64,000 nucleotides of DNA from Chiridota heheva (taxonomy: Eukaryota; Echinodermata; Holothuroidea; Apodida; Chiridotidae), in the NCBI GenBank assembly GCA_020152595.1, contig JAIGNY010004119.1, forward strand, positions 452,001-516,000. Direction: 5' to 3'. A program made the translations under genes and the position numbers. Under the pieces are notes generated by a model. It did no database searches and had not been told where the DNA came from. It saw nothing but the letters and a program-made list of their open reading frames with translations. Positions 15,101 to 30,100 of this stretch are shown piece by piece. Positions within the stretch are counted from its first letter, which is position 1; each line of letters opens with the position of its first letter.

Positions 15101-18100
15101 AGCTAACATCACAACTACACCAAATATAAAACAAAACAGACATACGGTTGTTAAAATCTGAACATATCAATAATTCTACATTAAGCCCCGTCTACTCATT
15201 AATATGCATGATACCACCATCAAAAACAATAGGGCACATCACGGACCATGGGCTTTCTGTGTACAACATATGACATGAATCCAGTGTATTGTTATTGAGA
15301 TATCGCATTTACGAGCTGGCCATCACAAACAGACACACACACATACATACAAACACCCACACACATGCCATCATGACCTCATAGGTTCCTCATATATAAA
15401 AAATAATAATATCAGGAACAAATTAGTCTTTCATTGAATCAAATATTCAAAATCATACCAAAATGTCTTATGATCTTTGTAATAAAGCACAATGCAAGCA
15501 AAATCAGCCATTTTAAAGCTGTTGAATATTCAGAACTATCTATACAAGAAAATATGCTAATTTGTGATGTCATAACATAAATTTTTCCCTTGTGAATCCC
15601 ATTCCAGGATGTTCACAACAGGGAAGCTGCAATTTTGTACGAAGCTGTTGGGGCACTTTACTGGTTTTCTTCTTCATTTTCAAAAATGTTTTGGCAGCTT
15701 AACCATTCCGCTGTTCAGAGTTTTCCAAAAGTGTAAGCATGATCTGATGTGATGAAGAAATAATCTCTTGGAGCAATTCTAAGATTTGCTTATACCTTTT
15801 TCCAACATTCAAACAGTGTGAGTTGGTCCAGGATTGTGGGCATGGTTATAATTTTTCATACTAATATTCTCAAAAAGCAGTTTAGTGGCAAATATCACAA
15901 AAACCATCAAAAGCCTAATCTTCTACCTTTCCTAATTTCAATCATGTCCCAAATTATTTTAGTTACTTCTTCCTTAACCAGTAACAAACCCCACACCAAA
16001 TTGAATCAAAATCCAATCATCAGTTCTTGAGATATGTTGATGACAGACAATACACCGAAAAACATCCCATCATCCCAGTTCTCCAGATATGATGACGGAA
16101 AATAGACAGACAGACAGACAAACGCAGGCAAAAACATATCTTCGGTCCAACTTTTGTTTGCGAAGGTTATAACATCTTAACCCTTTCCTCCAAGTGCAGG
16201 ACACCCAAGCTATACACACTCCAGAAATTACCTCTGTAAGTTTCAGGAAGGATTCCTTGTCCGCTCTCTTCAGCCACTGCATGAGCTCTGCATAGGGCAC
16301 TAAATCCCGATGTAGCATGTTGTGTTTGGGCAAGATCATCTGGCCAGCATAGGCATTGATAGTTTCACTCATTTCATTGCCCTAAAAGAAAGAATGAACA
16401 AAAGATGGTCAACACAACCAAGAAAATACTTTCTCTCTCTCTCTCTTAAGGTCAGATGCCCATAGTATCATAACAATTTAAACATATCCTTACTGGTATT
16501 CACAATATAATATCACTATTCACCAATAGATATCCAGGGCGAAAAACAGGGTCGTACAACCCTCGAGAAAATATGAAAAAAAAGGCCAGACTTTAAAACG
16601 TTTTTGCTCTTCAGTAACCTATGCTCAGTGTAATAGACTGACATTTTGACAAAATTTTTGAAAATATTTTAGAGTCGTAAACAATTTCTTCCCACATCAA
16701 GTGCGCCACCCCTTCTGATCCGAATGACTGGATACCTCCTTAGTATCTCCTACCATATATACCAGGGTGCTAATTTCCATTCAAGATTAGCAGGGACATA
16801 TAAGGTATATTCTTTATGAATCTGATTGTCACTTTGAAAATTTTCAGCTGCTGTAGCTAATCAAAGCAAACTCAAGCAAAATATTACTGATAATTTTCTT
16901 TGCTTTTTTGACACTCAGATCCACAATGAGGGAGGTCAAAGGTTATATAACAGATTTTGTGTTTGTTGAAATTATTGGAGGTGGCAAAATCATTACCCTC
17001 TGATAAACATTGGAGGCAGGAATGTGCCCTGTATCCCTGTATTACCGTATGTGACTGTACATGTAGATTGTTTGAAAAAAAACCCACCAATAGCAGTTAG
17101 GAAATGGATTGTTACAAAAGCTTCTGCTCAAGCATGAGCTACTTTACCTGCTGAATAAATTTGCTATTAAGAAATTTGGCAAGCCTTTGGGCAAATTTGT
17201 CCTGCAAGTTACTCAGTAGCTCCTTCTGGTCCAACACTGCCCTTAATTTGCCGAGACCTAAAAAAGAAAAAGAAAAAAATTGTAATTCAATCACGAAACA
17301 AAATTCTTTTTTTTTCAAAATAGGTGCAGGTTCATCTACTTGCCATTTCAAAAGTGCTCGAGCCTCGAATGGTTTTGAAAAAATGTGAAAAACCAATAAG
17401 TTTGTGGTTCTGATGCAGAATATAACAAAGGTTCTGGTAACTAACACGTGAAACTATACAAGCCTACAGAAGCCTACCAAAGAAAACATTACAAACAAGG
17501 ATTTTAGAACTCTGTAGAGTGCATTCCTCCGCCCCCAGTTGAGTTCCCATTCCCAATATAATCTACCTCATAAATTCTAGACCCACCAAGTTTTATCTCC
17601 CTAAAAAGCTCTTTCTCACTTTTGATCTGTTATTGCCATTTGCATTCTAAACACTTCAGGATCTACCTTATAATTGATTTTATTGTTTTCAGTTTGGTTC
17701 AGCCTAATTGCATTCATTGCTTGAGTTCCATTCAAGAAAGCTTCACATTCCATCATTTTCCTTTCATGCATTCTTGTCACTTGTTTTAATTCTCTTTGTT
17801 AACAAAAACCACTTCATTTGATTTTTTTCGTCCAGAAAATGTATTGTTAGAAATGCTATTCAGGGCCTGAATTTATTCTGGAAAGGTTTCAACTAAGTCT
17901 TGACAGATCTCATCTAAAACATACCAGCCCCCTCCCCTCATTTCTGCCATTCCCTTGTTCCAATATGTCCCAAATTTTAATCACTACTTCTTTAAGTAGG
18001 AACAAAATCACACACCCCAAGTTTAATCAAAATCCATTCATCAATTCTTTTGATAACAAACATACAAGCAAGCAAACAGAGGAGAAAACATAACTTCTGT

Positions 18101-21100
18101 CCAACATCATTGGCCGAGGTAAACAACCAAACAGAGGCAAAAACATAACCTTCGTAGACCTTCGTCGGCGGAGAAAACTTGTGCTTTAATACTCTGTAAA
18201 GTGCATACCTCTGCCCTTTGCATTCCAATGTGCTTTATAATTCTGTTCATTAGATGCCCATACCCAATACAATCTACTTCAGAAGTCCTACACCCACCTA
18301 GTTCTCACTTTTTAATCTGTATTGATCATTTGCATTCTGAACACTTAAGAGAAACTACTTTGATATGCTGTTGCATTCAGGAGATATTGATCATTTGCAT
18401 TCTGAACACTTAAGAGAAACTAGTTTGATATGCTGTTGCATTCAGGAGATATTGATCATTTGCATTCTGAACACTTAAGAGAAACTACTTTGATATGCTG
18501 TTGCATTCAGGAGATATTGATCATTTGCATTCTGAATACTTATGAGAAACTACTTTGATATGCTGTTGCATTCAGGAGATATTGATCATATGCATTCTAA
18601 ACACTTAAGAGAAATTACATTGATATGCTGTTGCATTCAGGAGATATTAATCATTTGCATTCTGAACACTTAAGAGAAACTACTTTGATAAGCTGTTGCA
18701 TTCAGAAGATATTGATCGTTTGCATTCTGAACACAGAAACTACTTTGATATGCTGTTGCATTCAGGAGTTATTGATCATTTGCATTCTGAATACTTAAGA
18801 GAAATTACTTTGATATGCTGTTGCATTCAGGAGATATTAATCATTTGCATTCTGAACACTTAAGAGAAACTACTTTGATATGCTGTTGCAGATATTGATT
18901 TTTTGCATTCTGAACACTTAAGAGCAACTACTTTAACCCTTACTCTACCAGCACTTTTTTGAAAATGCGCTCGGGAGGCGGGGCCAAAGGCGGGGCACCC
19001 AAACGGCGATAGTATCGCCGCGTGGTAAATGGGTTAATCAAGGCGTGATTATTGAAGGGTCCTCTGTCTTCCAGGCAGAAGAGTCGGGCCCATTCGCTTT
19101 TGTGACCCGCTGGGCCACCCACCGGGATCATGCTGCCTATATTTTGGGTTGGCGCATATGTCGCGGGTTGATTAACCCTTACTCTACCAGCACTTTTTGA
19201 AAATGCGCTCGGGAGGCGGGGCCAAAGACGGGCACCCAAAGCGGCGATAGTATCGCCCGCGTGGTAAGTAAGGGTTAATATTAGGTTGCATTCAGGAGAT
19301 ATTGATCTTTTACATTCTGAACACTTAAGAGAAACTACTTTGATATGCTGTTGCATTCAGGAGATATTGTAAGAGCAACTACTTTGATATGCTGTTGCAT
19401 TCAGGAGATATTGATCATTTGCATTCTGAACACTTAAGAGAAACTACTTTGCTATGCTGTTGCATTCAGAAGATATTGATCATTTGCATTTTGAACACTT
19501 AAAAGAAATTACTTTGATATGCTGTTGCATTCAGGAGATATTGATCATTTGCATTCTAAACACTTAAGAGAAACTACTTTGATATGCTGTTGCATTCAGG
19601 AGATATTGATCATTTGCATTCTAAACACTTAAGAGAAACTACTTTGAAATGCTGTTGCATTCAGGAGATATTGATCATTTGCATTCTAAACACTTAAGAG
19701 AAACTACTTTGATATGCTGTTGCATTCAGAAGATATTGATCGTTTGCATTCTGAACACTTAAAAGAAACTACTTTGATATGCTGTTGCATTCAGGAGATA
19801 TTGATCATTTGCATTCTGAACACTTAAGAGAAACTACTTTGATATGCTGTTGCATTCAGGAGATATTAATCATTTGCATTCTGAACACTTAAGGGAAACT
19901 ACTTTGATATGTTGTTGCATTCAGGAGATATTGATCATTTGCATTCTGAACACTTAAGAGAAACTACTTTGATATGCTGTTGCATTCAGGAGATATTGAT
20001 CATTTGCATTCTGAACACTTAAGAGAAACTACTTTGATATGCTGTTGCATTCAGGAGATATTAATTATTTGCATTCTGAACACTTAAAAGAAACTACTTT
20101 GATATGTTGTTGCATTCAGGAGATATTGATCATTTGCATTCTGAACACTTAAGAGAAACTACTTTGATATGTTGTTGCATTCAGGAGATATTGATCATTT
20201 GCATTCTGAACACTTAAGAGAAACTACTTTAATATGCTGTTGCATTCAGGAGATATTGATCATTTGCATTCTGAACACTTAAGAGAAACTACTTTGATAT
20301 GCTGTTGCATTCAGGAGATATTGATCATTTGCATTCTGAACACTTAAGAGAAACTACTTTGATATGCTGTTGCATTCAGGAGATATTGATCATTTGCATT
20401 CTAAACACTTAAGAGAAACTACTTTAATATGCTGTTGCATTCAGAAGATATTGATCGTTTGCATTCTGAACACTTAAAAGAAACTACTTTGATATGCTGT
20501 TGCATTCAGGAGATATTGATCATTTGCATTCTGAACACTTAAGAGAAACTACTTTGATATGCTGTTGCATTCAGGAGATATTAATCATTTGCATTCTGAA
20601 CACTTAAGAGAAACTACTTTGATATGTTGTTGCATTCAGGAGATATTGATCATTTGCATTCTGAACACTTAAGAGAAACTACTTTGATATGCTGTTGCAT
20701 TCAGGAGATATTGATCATTTGCATTCTGAACACTTAAGAGAAACTACTTTGATATGCTGTTGCATTCAGGAGATATTAATTATTTGCATTCTGAACACTT
20801 AAAAGAAACTACTTTGATATGTTGTTGCATTCAGGAGATATTGATCATTTGCATTCTGAACACTTAAGAGAAACTACTTTGATATGCTGTTGCATTCAGG
20901 AGATATTGATCATTTGCATTCTGAACACTTAAGAGAAACTACTTTGATATGCTGTTGCATTCAGGAGATATTAATCATTTGCATTCTGAACACTTAAGAG
21001 AAACTACTTTGATATGTTGTTGCATTCAGGAGATATTGATCATTTGCATTCTGAACACTTAAGAGAAACTACTTTGATATGCTGTTGCATTCAGGAGATA

Positions 21101-24100
21101 TTGATCATTTGCATTCTGAACACTTAAGAGAAACTACTTTGATATGCTGTTGCATTCAGGAGATATTGATTATTTGCATTCTGAACACTTAAAAGAAACT
21201 ACTTTGATATGCTGTTGCATTCAGGAGATATTGATCATTTGCATTCTGAACACTTAAGAGAAACTACTTTGATATGCTGTTGCATTCAGGAGATATTGAT
21301 CATTTGCATTCTGAACACTTAAGAGAAACTACTTTGATATGCTCTTGCATTCAGGAGATATTGATCATTTGCATTCTGAACACTTAAGAGAAACTACTTT
21401 GATATGCTGTTGCATTCAGGAGATATTGATCATTTGCATTCTGAACACTTAAGAGAAACTACTTTGATATGCTGTTGCATTCAGGAGATATTGATCATTT
21501 GCATTCTAAACACTTAAGAGAAACTACTTTGAAATGCTGTTGCATTCAGGAGATATTGATCATTTGCATTCTAAACACTTAAGAGAAACTACTTTAATAT
21601 GCTGTTGCATTCAGAAGATATTGATCGTTTGCATTCTGAACACTTAAAAGAAACTACTTTGATATGCTGTTGCATTCAGGAGATATTGATCATTTGCATT
21701 CTGAACACTTAAGAGAAACTACTTTGATATGCTGTTGCATTCAGGAGATATTAATCATTTGCATTCTGAACACTTAAGAGAAACTACTTTGATATGTTGT
21801 TGCATTCAGGAGATATTGATCATTTGCATTCTGAACACTTAAGAGAAACTACTTTGATATGCTGTTGCATTCAGGAGATATTGATTATTTGCATTCTGAA
21901 CACTTAAAAGAAACTACTTTGATATGCTGTTGCATTCAGGAGATATTGATCATTTGCATTCTGAACACTTAAGAGAAACTACTTTGATATGCTGTTGCAT
22001 TCAGGAGATATTGATCATTTGCATTCTGAACACTTAAGAGAAACTACTTTGATATGCTGTTGCATTCAGGAGATATTGATCATTTGCATTCTGAACACTT
22101 AAGAGAAACTACTTTGATATGCTGTTGCATTCAGGAGATATTGATCATTTGCATTCTGAACACTTAAAAGAAACTACTTTGATATGCTGTTGCATTCAGG
22201 AGATATTGATCATTTGCATTCTGAACACTTAAGAGAAACTACTTTGATACGCTGTTGCATTCAGGAGATATTGATCATTTGCATTCTGAACAATTAAGAG
22301 AAACTACTTTAATATGCTGTTGCATTCAGGAGATATTGATCATTTGCATTCTGAACACTTAAAAGAAACTTCTTTGATATGCTGTTGCATTCAGGAGATA
22401 TTGATCATTTGCATTCTAAACACTTAAGAGAAACTACTTTGATATGCTGTTGCATTCAGGAGATATTGATCATTTGCATTCTGAACACTTAAGAGAAACG
22501 TCTTTGATATGCTGTTGCATTCAGAAGATATTGAGTTGATGTCACAATTTGTTTGAAATGACTGGTGTAGCAAGTTGACTGTAGAAGTGTGAATTCCCAC
22601 CCTAACTTTTTCAACACATGTTTATGTTTTTTAAAGGATTAGTTCAGTGGTCAAGCAAGTTCATCTTATGTGAAAGAGAGCATCAAAAAACATTTGAGGA
22701 ATCATCTGAGAAAAGGTTGGAAGTAATTGACATGAAGGTATCATAGGGAGATGGAAAAAGAAGACTTATAATACTTATAGAGGAAAGTATGAAGAAGAGA
22801 GGAGATAATTTTATTCGGAAGTTTTTGCAGAAGAGCTCAGCAATGGAATTGTTAGGAGTGAAGGAAGCCCTAAGGAGAACTTAAATATCTCCTTAACAAA
22901 TACAAAATTGTGAACACCATTTTGATCCTTGTTCTCTTTTATTGGGAAAGCTTAACCAATGAACTCGTTCGTCGCAAGCTTAACCAATGAACTCGTTCAT
23001 TGCAAGCTTAACCAATAAACTCGTTAAATAAGTTTAACCAATGAACTCGTTCGTCATAAAGCTTAACCAATGAACTCGCATAAGTTTAACCAATGAACTT
23101 GTTCCCGCAGTTAAACAACCAATGAACTTGTTCGTCGCAAGCTTAACCAATGAACTCGTTCGTCGCAAGCTTAACCAATGAACTTGTTCGTCGCAAGCTT
23201 AACCATTGACCTCGTTCGTCGCAAGCTTAACCAATGAACTTGTTCGTCGCAAGCTTAACCAATGAACTCGTTCGTTGCAAGCTTAACCAATAAACTCATT
23301 CGTCAAAACACTTAATATTCATCTCTCATACCTGGCGATAATTCTGCTTCCATGCACTTCTGCAGGGCCCTGGATGCAACAATACAATCATGGTAACCTT
23401 TGGGTGTGGACAAATCCGCCTCTTGAAGTGCTTTTTGGTGATGATGGGAAAGGTCAAGCCTTACGGTCATCTCCTTCAATTCTGAGAGAAGCTTGTTGTG
23501 GTTCTGGCCCTGGATCTGTATCATGGAGTCCTTTTCTTCCATGATTTCCATATGAACCCTGACACCCTGTTCAGGATAAAGAAGAAAAACTTAAATGTAT
23601 TACCTTTCAAGCAACCAATTCTAACATTACATAACATAACAAGATTACAGACTAAGAAGGGTTAGTCACCCCATAAAAGCACAAACTAACACCACCACCA
23701 CAAACAAATAAATAAATAAAAAATTAGTTAGTAAACAACTTATCAATGTTGACTTTGAAATTGTGAAGAAAATTGGAGTTAACTACCCACTCAGGAACAC
23801 CATTCTACTTTTACCAACTCTTTGCAGAAAGCTAAAATGCCAAATATCTATCCTTGAGAACTCTTTGGTCAACTTCAAACTGTTACCATGTGTCACATGA
23901 GGATTAGCTGAAACATGCAAGAAATAACAGGAAGTCAAAGCATCACTACCAGATAAAAATTTAAAAACCTGAATCATATCACCACATACTCTTCTCAACT
24001 CAAGCACGGTCAAACCAAGAATTCGCAACCTAGATTCATAAGAGAGATTCCTTACTTCGGGAATAAATCTAGTGGCTCTTCGCTGAACCTGCTCAAAAAT

Positions 24101-27100
24101 AAACTTAACCTTCTCATAAAAGGGACTCCAGGCTATTCTATTACACCATGGGTAAATAGACAACCAATTCAATATCAAACAGTTGCAAAAACACATTTTT
24201 GTTTGATTTCCTAATTGTGACTATAAATAGTTTGAAACCTGCAAACAGCACATTTTCAGTCAATTGAGCTTAAAACAAAAATATTTGCCCACGAAACACA
24301 GCACGGCAAGCAATGCTTAAAACAAAATTGAATCAAAAAATAAGAAAAGAAACATTTAGACCTCTTGCTTGTAGATGAGATGTATTACATGGCCTTTCAT
24401 GATGAGATGCATTACATGGTATTACATGGCCTTTCATGATGAGATGTATTACATGGCCTTTCATGATGAGATGTATTACATGGCTTTTCATGATGAGATG
24501 TATTATGGCCTTTCATGATGGTATTATGGCCTTTCATGATGAGATGTATTACATGGCCTTTCATGATGAGATGTATTACATGGTATTACATGGCCTTTCA
24601 TGATGAGATGTATTACATGGCCTTTCATGATGAGATGTATTACATGGTATTACATGGCCTTTCATGATGAGATGTATTACATGGCCTTTCATGATGAGAT
24701 GTATTACATGGTATTACATGGCCTTTCATGATGAGATGTATTACATGGTATTACATGGCCTTTCATGATAAGATGTATTACATGGTATTACATGGCCTTT
24801 CATGATGAGATGTATTACATGGTATTACATGGCCTTTCATGATGAGATGTATTACATGGTATTACATGGCCTTTCATGATGAGATGTATCACATGGTATT
24901 ACATGGCCTTTCATGATAAGATGTATTACATGATATTACATGGCCTTTCATGATGAAATGTATTACATGGTATTACATGGCCTTTCATGATGAGATGTAT
25001 TACATGGCCTTTCATGATGAGATGTATTACATGGTATTACATGGCCTTTCATGATGAGATGTATTACATGGTATTACATGGCCTTTCATATGATTAATGA
25101 AATTGATTTCAAGGAATATTTCTATGTCCATCAAATCAAACTTTGTGCTGCAGCAGAAAATCGCGCCGTACCAAAGCAAATGACTCTACAGTTTGAACAA
25201 AATAGCATTTCAAGCAAGTTTTCTGTATCACTGAAAAATCTTAATTGTAAACTAAATTGTTTGTAAGTAAGAAGAAGTCAAACAATTTTTAATTATTTGT
25301 TCCGCATTTGAATTATGTGCTACGGCCAGGGTTCTAGCTACAGTGGGGGGTGTTGGGCGGGCCCAACCAGAAGTCACAATTCCCGCCCAGCACTTGGCTC
25401 TAAGATTCACTCTTCCGCCCAGCACTCAAAAGTTTAATTCGGTTACTTATTGTTTAAACAAATCTCCTTTTAATCTCGCTCTATCTATGTTATCCGCTGA
25501 TTTACACACATAACATAACATACATTATGCACAATAAATTCCGATCAAAACAACTAAACTATAGGAATTTAATGCAATTGAATGTACATATTATCATAAA
25601 ATCACCCATACACGAAGCTCTTTGCATAAACATACGTACATTGCACACAGTTCAGGTTCACGTTTTATTCCTTGTGAATCACTGCTGGCAGCTTGCCAAG
25701 TCCATCACTTACCATACAATTAAACTTTAACAAAGTAAATATTATACCCCCAAGGACCCAAGGCATGCTTATAGACCGGTCCAAATGTAAGTAACCAATC
25801 ACATTTGTTATTAACCCCATATGCACTTAACATTATAACAGACTGATCGATATTCTTTTGATTTTAGGGATTTGATATTGACAAAAGTTGTTTCGTAGTT
25901 CATAGGAAGATGTGCCACATGGCTTTCCTCAAACAACACTGGGACGAAAGTGAAAGCGGTAAAAAGTTTGGGCAAGATAAATAACAATGGGAATTAAGAG
26001 AAGAGTTTCCGGCATATGTTTGTACTTTTTCAATAGAAGTGGACTAAATTTGAACAGTTCTTCATGGGAGGGGGGGTTCTAGGAGGTCACCCTGGATTGT
26101 CACTGGAGCCCGGCACTCAAACTTGTCTAGCTAGAACCCTGGCTACGGCCTAAACAGTTAACAAATTTCTCCCTCTCCTTTATCTATACTAAATACACCC
26201 TTATAGCAACAAACATTTATTTTAATTGAGTCTCACCTCCAGCTTGCTGTCATACTCATCCAAACTCTTCTCTAGCGATGTAATCTCCTTCAATGACTGG
26301 TCCAGCAAATGCATCAATGTTTCCACTTGCTGCTGAGACTCAATAATAGAATGTATGTTTGCCTGCAATGAAAATATGCAAAATGAATCCCAAATATACA
26401 AATGAGTACAATATGCAAATAGGAACATATGCATATGATTACAATGTGCAAATCAGAACAATATGCAAATCAGCAAAATGGTATGCACAAGGTATAGACT
26501 ATGCAGATGAGCACAACATGCAAAAATAGTACAATATGCAAATGAGTACAATATGCAAATGAGTACAATATGCAAATGAGTACAATATGCAAATGTAAAT
26601 ATACAAATAAGCTCATTACTATTCAAAATGAGTAGACTATGCAAATGCACAGAGTATGTAAATGAGCAAAATATGCAGTAAATTCTACATGAGAGAATTT
26701 GCTGAAACTGATTGTGCAATGGTACTAAAGGAATGTACTATTTGCAAACCTGGTAAGTGAGCTATCTTTTTCTTTTGGCTTTGATCATGGTGTTATGGTT
26801 AAAATTGCTCAGTTGGTTTAAAAAGACAAATTTAAATACAAATGAACTATTAACAGAAGAACTAGTAGGCCCAAAATATGATGTCACTTTAACCCATCAA
26901 AATCAAGCAAACCACCAAAAACAAACCACAAGAAAGGTCATCACCATCTCCATTATAATCAGTGTTGTCATGGCAACAACACAGTGAACCAAGTTCTTTG
27001 TTTAGATCAGCTTTGTCATGCTTGTAATACTTACACCATCTAAAACAGAGAGATCGTTCGCTAATCGTTCCACGAACGCTTCTGCATTGCCGATGTTGTA

Positions 27101-30100
27101 TTCACATTTTCCCATCATCTTCTTCAGATCCGCCTCTTCCTTGGCCGACAGAGCCTGGTAATCCTCCGCCACATGAATGTCCTCCTCCTGATGATCGGCT
27201 CGGATCTGTTCCGGAGACACATACTCTGCAAGGGTGAAGAGATGCTCAAAATGATTACAATTTTTGCTATGGTCGATGGACACGCACTAAAATTGTTTTA
27301 TTTGTTCACTTATCAAAAAAAGCTTTTCATTCTGAGAAGACAAATTTTAGAAATAGCATAATCAGTTTCCAAGCTATTTTGAAGGCTCTTTGGCAATTGC
27401 ATACATAAATGAATCGGAAAAAGGACTCATGATCTTTCCATTATTTGGGCTGTGGTTAAAAATTGCATACATTTTGTCACAATCAAGCAGCTCTTCTTCA
27501 AATAATTGTGGCTTATAAAACATAAAAGAACATGTCACATACCTTCCAGCAGATTTTCCTTTATGTTCTGGAAGTCAGGTTTCTTTTGTTGTTTTAAGTA
27601 TCTTTGACTAAGCTGAAGAGAGAACAAAATTCCAAACAAGTTAAACAAGAATATAACTGTTATATTCCAACTAAATTTTTTTTTGACTGGGCACTACTAA
27701 ATGAAATGAACAAAAATGCATCTTCAAAGTATGCAGGTCCTTTCCATCAGTAATTTTCATCCATAGTTAAATTTTCTTTAACCCTTCAACTCCCAAAGCG
27801 GACGTGTCACAACCGATTTGGAAGTACCAATTTCAGGAGAAAGTTAAGAGAAATTTGTGATAAAGCCTTCTTTCTAAAAAGTTTCCTAAAACTAGAAAAA
27901 TTCACGATGAAATCCTTTTCAATGGAAGGTTCAATGGAAGGAGTACAAAATTTCATTCTACATGGCACAAATACAGTAGTTAAAAAGCCAGCTCCATGCA
28001 AATTAAGCTCACACCACAGTTTTTAAAGTGAAATTTAACATCTCAACACAAGTGTACTAAGCAGACCCTGTACATTTCACTGATGAATTCCAAAAACAGT
28101 GACAATCATGCATATACAGTACTAATACTAGAACTCTCATGAATATTCATTCATTCCAAAAATTATTCATGAATATCCACTACCATTCCTGCTTGTTAGG
28201 AATCACTGGGGGCCCTAAACAAAATCACACTAACAGAAAGCAAATGAGGGTGGATGAGTGGTCGTAAAATAGTAAGAACAAGGCATTATGGGATACATAC
28301 CTTCCATAAACAAGCAATGAAGTTGTTTTTCTCCAATACAGAACTCGCAGTCCATTTGTAGTTCTTATCAAAATGCAATTCAAATTCTGGCACATCCTAA
28401 AATAAACCAAATTTCATTGCTTGATTAATATCTAGGAGCTCTCAGGTGAAAAGTAATTTGAATTTTGAAATGAAAGACGTCTCATTTTAATACTCGTGTC
28501 ATAAAAAATTAATTGAATATTCATTAGAAATGATTTTGGTAAATTTGACTAATCATATCAAAGGTTATCAGTACCATCACATGAAGGAATAGTGTATTTG
28601 CATATTCAACAGACCCACGAATAATACGTCATCACATTTCTGCTGAGTGCTCCTTTAACAAAATGATCATATATTTAATAATATGTCGTTTACGTAATAC
28701 ATTTAGACCAGATTATTTTTACACTGTAGGACCATTCCATGGTCTGTCCTGTACCACACTGACTGCGGAATGGCCCTAGCAGATCCTAGGGGACATCCCT
28801 AGGGGTCTGCTAGGGCCATTCTGTGGTCTGTCCCGTACGACACAGACTGTGGAATGGCCTAGCAGAATCCTAGGGGTGGGCTAGGGCCATTCTGTGGTCT
28901 GTCCCGTACGACACAAGACTGCGGAATGGCCTAGGGGACATCCCTAGGGGACATCCCTAGGGATCTGCTAGGGCCATTCCGTGGTCTGTCCCGTATGACA
29001 CAAAACTGCAAAATGGCCTTAGCAGATTCCTAGGGGACATCCTTTGGGGTCTGCTAGGGCCATTCCGTACTCTGTCCCGTACAACACAGACTGCAAAATG
29101 GCCCTAGCAGATTCCTAGGGGTCTGCTAGAGCCATTCCGTAGTCTATCCCATATGACACAAGACTGCAAAATGGCCCTGTAACATTTGAGCTTGTTAAAT
29201 TAAAGGGTAAATTCAGTGGTCCACCAAGTTCATCTTAACGATTATTCCCATGAATTTTCATTTTCATATATATATATAGCGAACCATTAACGAAACAGTT
29301 TGGTGTGTGGTTCATGAGCAAACCATGTTCTTATACAAATTGTTATACACCGTCTCAATGAATTAACAAAGAATGCTTCCAGTACTAATTTAGGAAGAGG
29401 CAATTAATCATCAAAGAAATACACAATAGATCTGTCTTTATGACATCACATTGTACACTGTGAGGTCACTTTTGCAATCTTTGACATGCAATAACTCCTA
29501 AACGGAAAAAGATATCAACATGATTTTTCTACAGTACCAAATTGTTTCTTTCATAGTCCTCTATCATTCAGACAAGAACTGTCGGAAGGACAGTATGCTC
29601 GATTATTCGAAGCTAGAGAATGGGCTTATTGAGGAAAATATATACCGAAATAGGGTAGCAAGAGGCAGATGATTTTAAATTACTTGAGCTTTAAAAGGTG
29701 CACTTACATTTTCATTTGCTTTGTGAATTTTCACAACATTTTACAACAAGCTTCAAAATATCTTTGAGTTTTCCCAGATCTTTTAAATACAAAAAAAAAA
29801 AGCTCAAGGTTACCTCACCCATGCAGTAACTCGGAAAATATGTCAAAGCTAACAGTCTTTATAACTACAACACCTCTTTTAGTTCTATCAATTGAACAAC
29901 AAAGAAAGGAGGGGCCCTGACTTGCCAATGTCAATAAAAGAAAGTCATTAAATCCCCTTTCCAACCTGTACCCTTCCCCAACCCCTACACACTCTCAGAA
30001 CTACATCTTGGATTGTAATACAACTTCCAATTTAAGAAAATATGTGTCAAGCAGCATGAAAAATGTACAATAATATTAAAGCAGAATTATGCAAAACAAT

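Noticed and set aside
18321-22534. CRISPR-like regular repeats
   Set aside because: Units are contiguous 65-bp monomers with no variable spacers, in an intron of a eukaryotic gene.
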